From positions 35,057 through 99,056 of the forward strand of contig NZ_JAGGPB010000046.1 in NCBI RefSeq assembly GCF_018614055.1: a DNA stretch of 64,000 bases, read 5' to 3'. Shown here in pieces: positions 61,293-64,000 of this stretch. This DNA comes from Streptomyces sp. ISL-98 (GTDB lineage Bacteria; Actinomycetota; Actinomycetes; Streptomycetales; Streptomycetaceae). Positions within the stretch are counted from its first letter, which is position 1. Each line of letters starts with the position of its first letter. Under the pieces are notes generated by a model, which was not told the DNA's origin, ran no database searches, and worked only from the letters and a program-made list of their open reading frames with translations. A program made the translations under genes and the position numbers.

Positions 61293-62294
61293 ATGAAGGG
61301 TCCAACCGTGCAACGCCCCACCGTATGCGCCGTGTTGACCTGCTCTGTCTCCCTGCTTCTTCTGCTCACAACGACGACCGCCTGCTCGGACGAACCCGAC
61401 CGGGACAGCGAGAGTCCCTCCACGCCCGATGGGGTGACGGCGCAGGCGGGCAGCGCCACTTCCGTGCACGTCATGTGGGACCGGGCCTCCGACAACAAGG
61501 CGGTCACCCGGTACGAGGTCTACCAGAAGGGCGCCAAGGTGAAGACCGTGCCGGGCGCGCGGCACATGACCAACATCGACAGCCTGACGCCCTCGACCGC
61601 CTACAGGTTCACCGTCCGCGCCCGGGACGCCGCGGGCAATCTCTCCGCCCCCAGCAGTCCTGTCCCCGTCACCACACCCGCCCCTACGCCGGACGACCGG
61701 AAGGCGCCCTCCGCGCCGGTGGAACTACGGGGGCGGGCCGACGGGGGACGCGCGGTGAGCCTGACCTGGGGGCGGGCCGCGGACGACGTCGGTGTGACGT
61801 CGTACGACATCTACCAGGAGGACTCCCGGATCCACACCGTGCCCGGCACCGCCACGACGGCGCGGGTCAGTGGGTTGCGGCCCGGGACCGTCTACACCTT
61901 TACGGTACGGGCGCGGGACGCGGCCGAGAATTCCTCGAAGGACAGCAACGCCCTTGACCTGACGACGGCTTCGGCCCCCGGGGACGGCCCGTCCACCGCC
62001 CCTACGGCTCTGAAGGCGACGCCGCGCACGGAAGGCGGCGTACGCGGCATCGACCTTGCGTGGACGCCGCCACGCACGGGCGAGGAGGCGGTGCGTGAGT
62101 ATCAGCTGTTCCTCAACGGGAAACTGGCCACGACCATCGTGTGGGGCGCAGCTCCGCCGACGGGCACGGCGACGTACCGCTTCACGGTGAGCGAGCCTGC
62201 CGGGACCCGCTTCAGCATCAAGCTCCGCGCGAAGCTGCCGGACGGGAAGTGGGGCGACTTCTCGGCGCAGCGGACGGTGGTGGTGGGCGGCTAG
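61293..62294 (+). CDS. Putative lipoprotein with three fibronectin type III domains
   Basis: 333 residues. Signal peptide VCAVLTCSVSLLLLLTTTTA ends at Cys31, a possible lipobox cysteine (T-T-A-C). Then three Fn3 repeats: about 43-126 (VHVMWDRASDNKAVTRYEVYQ), 138-222 (VSLTWGRAADDVGVTSYDIYQ) and 232-330. No catalytic domain. Fn3 modules of this type are common in secreted polysaccharide hydrolases. Its stop overlaps by 4 bp the convergent phosphatase stop. Confidence 0.88.
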   Translation: MKGPTVQRPTVCAVLTCSVSLLLLLTTTTACSDEPDRDSESPSTPDGVTAQAGSATSVHVMWDRASDNKAVTRYEVYQKGAKVKTVPGARHMTNIDSLTPSTAYRFTVRARDAAGNLSAPSSPVPVTTPAPTPDDRKAPSAPVELRGRADGGRAVSLTWGRAADDVGVTSYDIYQEDSRIHTVPGTATTARVSGLRPGTVYTFTVRARDAAENSSKDSNALDLTTASAPGDGPSTAPTALKATPRTEGGVRGIDLAWTPPRTGEEAVREYQLFLNGKLATTIVWGAAPPTGTATYRFTVSEPAGTRFSIKLRAKLPDGKWGDFSAQRTVVVGG

Positions 62295-63088
62295 CGCTGC
62301 ATCAGGATCGCGTGCACTGTGCGCCAGCTGTGCGCGTCCGCGGCGGCCAGGAGTCCGCGCTCGGCGTCGGTCGGACGGTAGGCGGTTTCGTCGGGGCGAT
62401 GCGCGACGCCGCCCGCCTCGGTGAGGAGCAGCGCGCCCGGCGCGTGGTCCCACGGGAGCGTCCGCTGGTACAGGAGGAAGTCCTGTACGCCGTCCGCCAG
62501 CCGCGGATAGTCCACGCCGGCGCACTTGGCGCCCGGGCCTAGGGCCGCGAACCGTGAAGTCGCGGCCTGGACACGGGCTTTCGCCGCCGGGTCGAGGAAT
62601 CTGGTCAGCGCCGCGCCGCGCATGTCGGCGGGGTCGGCGGGTGCCGGCGGCCGGTGGATCCGTATGCCATCCCGCCACGCCCCTGAGCCTTTCTCCGCTA
62701 CGTACGTGCGCCCCTCGGCGGGCTGCACGATCCACGAAGCGACAGCTTGTCCGTTTCGTATCAGCGCAGCCATCACAGCGTATTCGGGCCGACCGGCGAT
62801 GAAATTCGCCGTGCCGTCCAGAGGGTCGACCAGCCAGGCCGCCGGGGCGTCACGAAGTGCCGTGATCAGGCCGGGGTCTGCGGCGGTCGTCTCCTCGCCC
62901 ACGACCGGGGCGTCGAGCACGGAGCGCAGGCGGCGGGTGATCAGTTCCTCGGCCTCGCGGTCGGCCACGGTGACCACCTCGCCGGAGGTCTTCTCCATAA
63001 CCTCGCCGTCCGCCAGCGAGCGGTAGCGGGGGAGGATGGCCGTCGCCGCCGCTTCGTGCAGGATGTCGCTCACCGTGTCGATCCACAT
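62291..63088 (-). CDS. Inositol monophosphatase-family phosphatase
   Basis: 265 residues. Metal and catalytic motifs VVGEETTA, WLVDPLDGTANFIAG and LPWDHAPGALLLTEAGG (W-D-H-A-P-G in place of W-D-x-A-A-G). Start ATG 63088 chosen from MWIDTVSDILHEAA, the family N-terminus. Substrate could be inositol-1-phosphate, histidinol phosphate or a 3'-phosphoadenosine compound; the motifs do not decide. Convergent with the Fn3 lipoprotein gene. Confidence 0.9.
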   Translation of the reverse strand: MWIDTVSDILHEAAATAILPRYRSLADGEVMEKTSGEVVTVADREAEELITRRLRSVLDAPVVGEETTAADPGLITALRDAPAAWLVDPLDGTANFIAGRPEYAVMAALIRNGQAVASWIVQPAEGRTYVAEKGSGAWRDGIRIHRPPAPADPADMRGAALTRFLDPAAKARVQAATSRFAALGPGAKCAGVDYPRLADGVQDFLLYQRTLPWDHAPGALLLTEAGGVAHRPDETAYRPTDAERGLLAAADAHSWRTVHAILMQR

Positions 63089-63417
63089 GATCAACAGGCT
63101 AGCCCGGGCAGCGGGCGAGGCGGGGCTGGAAGAGCTGTGGCTCTGGAGGGCTGTTTCCTGAGAGCGGCATCGCCAGTGCCGCCGCCCCTGCCTGGACCCG
63201 GCAGCCGCGCGCGGGGGTCGGCCTGCTGCCGGTGCCCGCTGTGGAACGTTGCGCTGACTGCGATGGAGCGCCACCCTGCACCGGCTGTCCCGGGGCGGGG
63301 CGTCCTGGGCGTCGGCCACGGCGTACAGGACTGGATGGAGCAGACCGGCGTACGAGTGGATCCGCTTCGATATCACCGAAAGCTGGCCGTGATCGGCTGT
63401 ATGAGGGGGATTTTTCC

Positions 63418-63792
63418 ATGCGCTTCAACGTCGCCAAGTCCGGACGCGCCCTGGGCGCCGGTGCCGCCGGCCTGCTCCTGTCCCTGACCCTCCCGGCCTC
63501 GCCCTCCGCCGCCGTGACCATCAACGAAAGGTGGGACACGGTCCTCAACCTCAACAGCAACAAGTGCCTGGAGGTCAAGGGCTGGAGCACCGCCAACGGC
63601 GCCTCCGTCGGCCAGTGGGACTGCACCGCCAACGCCAACCAGATCTGGGCCGCCCGGCCCTACGGGCAGGGCAACCTCATCTACAACCGTCACAGCGGTA
63701 AGTGCCTGGAGATAGCGGACTGGAGCACCGCCAACGGCGCCGCCGTCCGCCAGTGGGACTGCCACTACGGCAACAGCCAGGTCTGGCGCTGA
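63418..63792 (+). CDS. Secreted ricin-type beta-trefoil lectin domain protein
   Basis: 124 residues from ATG 63418. Signal peptide ALGAGAAGLLLSLTLPASPSAA, then a short RICIN region of about 90 residues with two Q-x-W units: VGQWDCTANANQIW and VRQWDCHYGNSQVW, each preceded by CLE-(V/I)-x-G/D-WSTANGA. A complete trefoil has three repeats, so this is one short of a full fold or dimerises. No catalytic part. Carbohydrate-binding role likely. Confidence 0.9.
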   Translation: MRFNVAKSGRALGAGAAGLLLSLTLPASPSAAVTINERWDTVLNLNSNKCLEVKGWSTANGASVGQWDCTANANQIWAARPYGQGNLIYNRHSGKCLEIADWSTANGAAVRQWDCHYGNSQVWR

Positions 63793-63809
63793 CCCGCACC
63801 GTCCCCGAC

Positions 63810-63863
63810 CGACCGAGGCCGGCTGCCCCAACCTTCCAGGAGCGGGGCAGCCGGCCTCGGTCG
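63810..63863 (+). terminator. 20-bp perfect stem-loop after the lectin gene
   Basis: CGACCGAGGCCGGCTGCCCC (63,810-63,829) and its complement at 63,844-63,863 with a 14-nt loop, then TTTACG. The remaining 137 bp to the window edge hold no recognisable gene. Confidence 0.88.
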
Positions 63864-64000
63864 TTTACGCCGGGTTCCGTCGTGGCGTCCCTGTGGCCGG
63901 GGCAAAAGTCGGGGCTACGGACGGCTCTGTTACAGGGAGGCGATCACTCTTCTGGGCTCGATCACTCGTCCCGGGTGGGCCAGCCACACTTCCTGACCGT

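Overview
The window is high-GC actinobacterial DNA and almost certainly a Streptomyces chromosome. Third codon positions are nearly all G or C, GTG and TTG starts are frequent, long spurious antisense reading frames abound, and the gene families are typical (Streptomyces-type type VII secretion locus, DUF5753 regulator, GH46 chitosanase, ureide/glyoxylate cluster). No rRNA, complete tRNA or CRISPR array was seen.

Left part, 1 to about 35,940: an accessory region with many defence, toxin, RiPP and broken genes. In order it holds the 3' part of a type I restriction hsdR; a soluble Ser/Thr kinase with TPR-like tail; a wrecked ARMT1/DUF89 phosphatase; a probable RiPP locus (STAND/TPR protein, 63-residue precursor ending SLIWPWPL, FxsB-like radical SAM/SPASM enzyme, GNAT); a thymidylate-synthase-like / NDK-like / radical SAM operon whose last gene is truncated; an anti-sigma-type ATPase; a 2H phosphoesterase; a TPR regulator with an in-frame TAG; an XRE/DUF5753 regulator; and a type VII secretion locus (17,385-30,651) with two small ESAT-6-like proteins, a large polymorphic toxin, a pentapeptide-repeat candidate immunity protein, EccD, a ParA-like ATPase and EccC. 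Next come a second anti-sigma-type ATPase, a frameshifted DNA cytosine methylase, and a large serine recombinase. The recombinase reads in frame into the C-terminal fragment of a host acyl-CoA synthetase. I read this as one end of an integrated element; the other end and the N-terminal half of the synthetase are not in the window.

Right part, about 35,940 to 64,000: mostly chromosomal housekeeping and catabolism. It has an intact FadD-type acyl-CoA synthetase (which itself carries an R4-phage-attB-like sequence), an MDR oxidoreductase with a 3' tRNA(CAU) fragment abutting its start, a phage-like relic, a LysR/MFS pair split by a TnpB-only insertion element, GNAT and zinc-ribbon proteins. Then follows a purine-ring/ureide cluster: glyoxylate carboligase (gcl), catalase, tartronate semialdehyde reductase (glxR), hydroxypyruvate isomerase (hyi), a thiamine-binding-like protein, an HTH protein, OHCU decarboxylase, hydroxyisourate hydrolase, uricase, an 8-oxoguanine deaminase-like amidohydrolase and an NCS2 permease. 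Urate is imported and oxidised through hydroxyisourate and OHCU towards allantoin, while gcl, glxR and hyi recycle the glyoxylate made further downstream. The uricase by-product H2O2 would be removed by the catalase.

Two shared regulatory motifs support this reading. gcl and hyi each carry a pair of 15-bp TTCyG...GGAA-type palindromes with the same 21-bp spacing, and the catalase and uraD promoters share a 19/20-identical motif. The far right holds a catalase-fold protein with an OhrR-like regulator and operator, a GH46 chitosanase lipoprotein, an alpha/beta-hydrolase lacking its nucleophile serine, an Fn3 lipoprotein, an inositol-monophosphatase-family enzyme and a secreted ricin-type lectin.

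Unusual for one window is the number of interrupted genes: in-frame nonsense codons at 14,970 and 47,429, multiple frameshifts at 4,829-5,560 and 32,145-33,357, and a truncation near 11,128. Some could be sequencing errors, and base-level read support would settle this.
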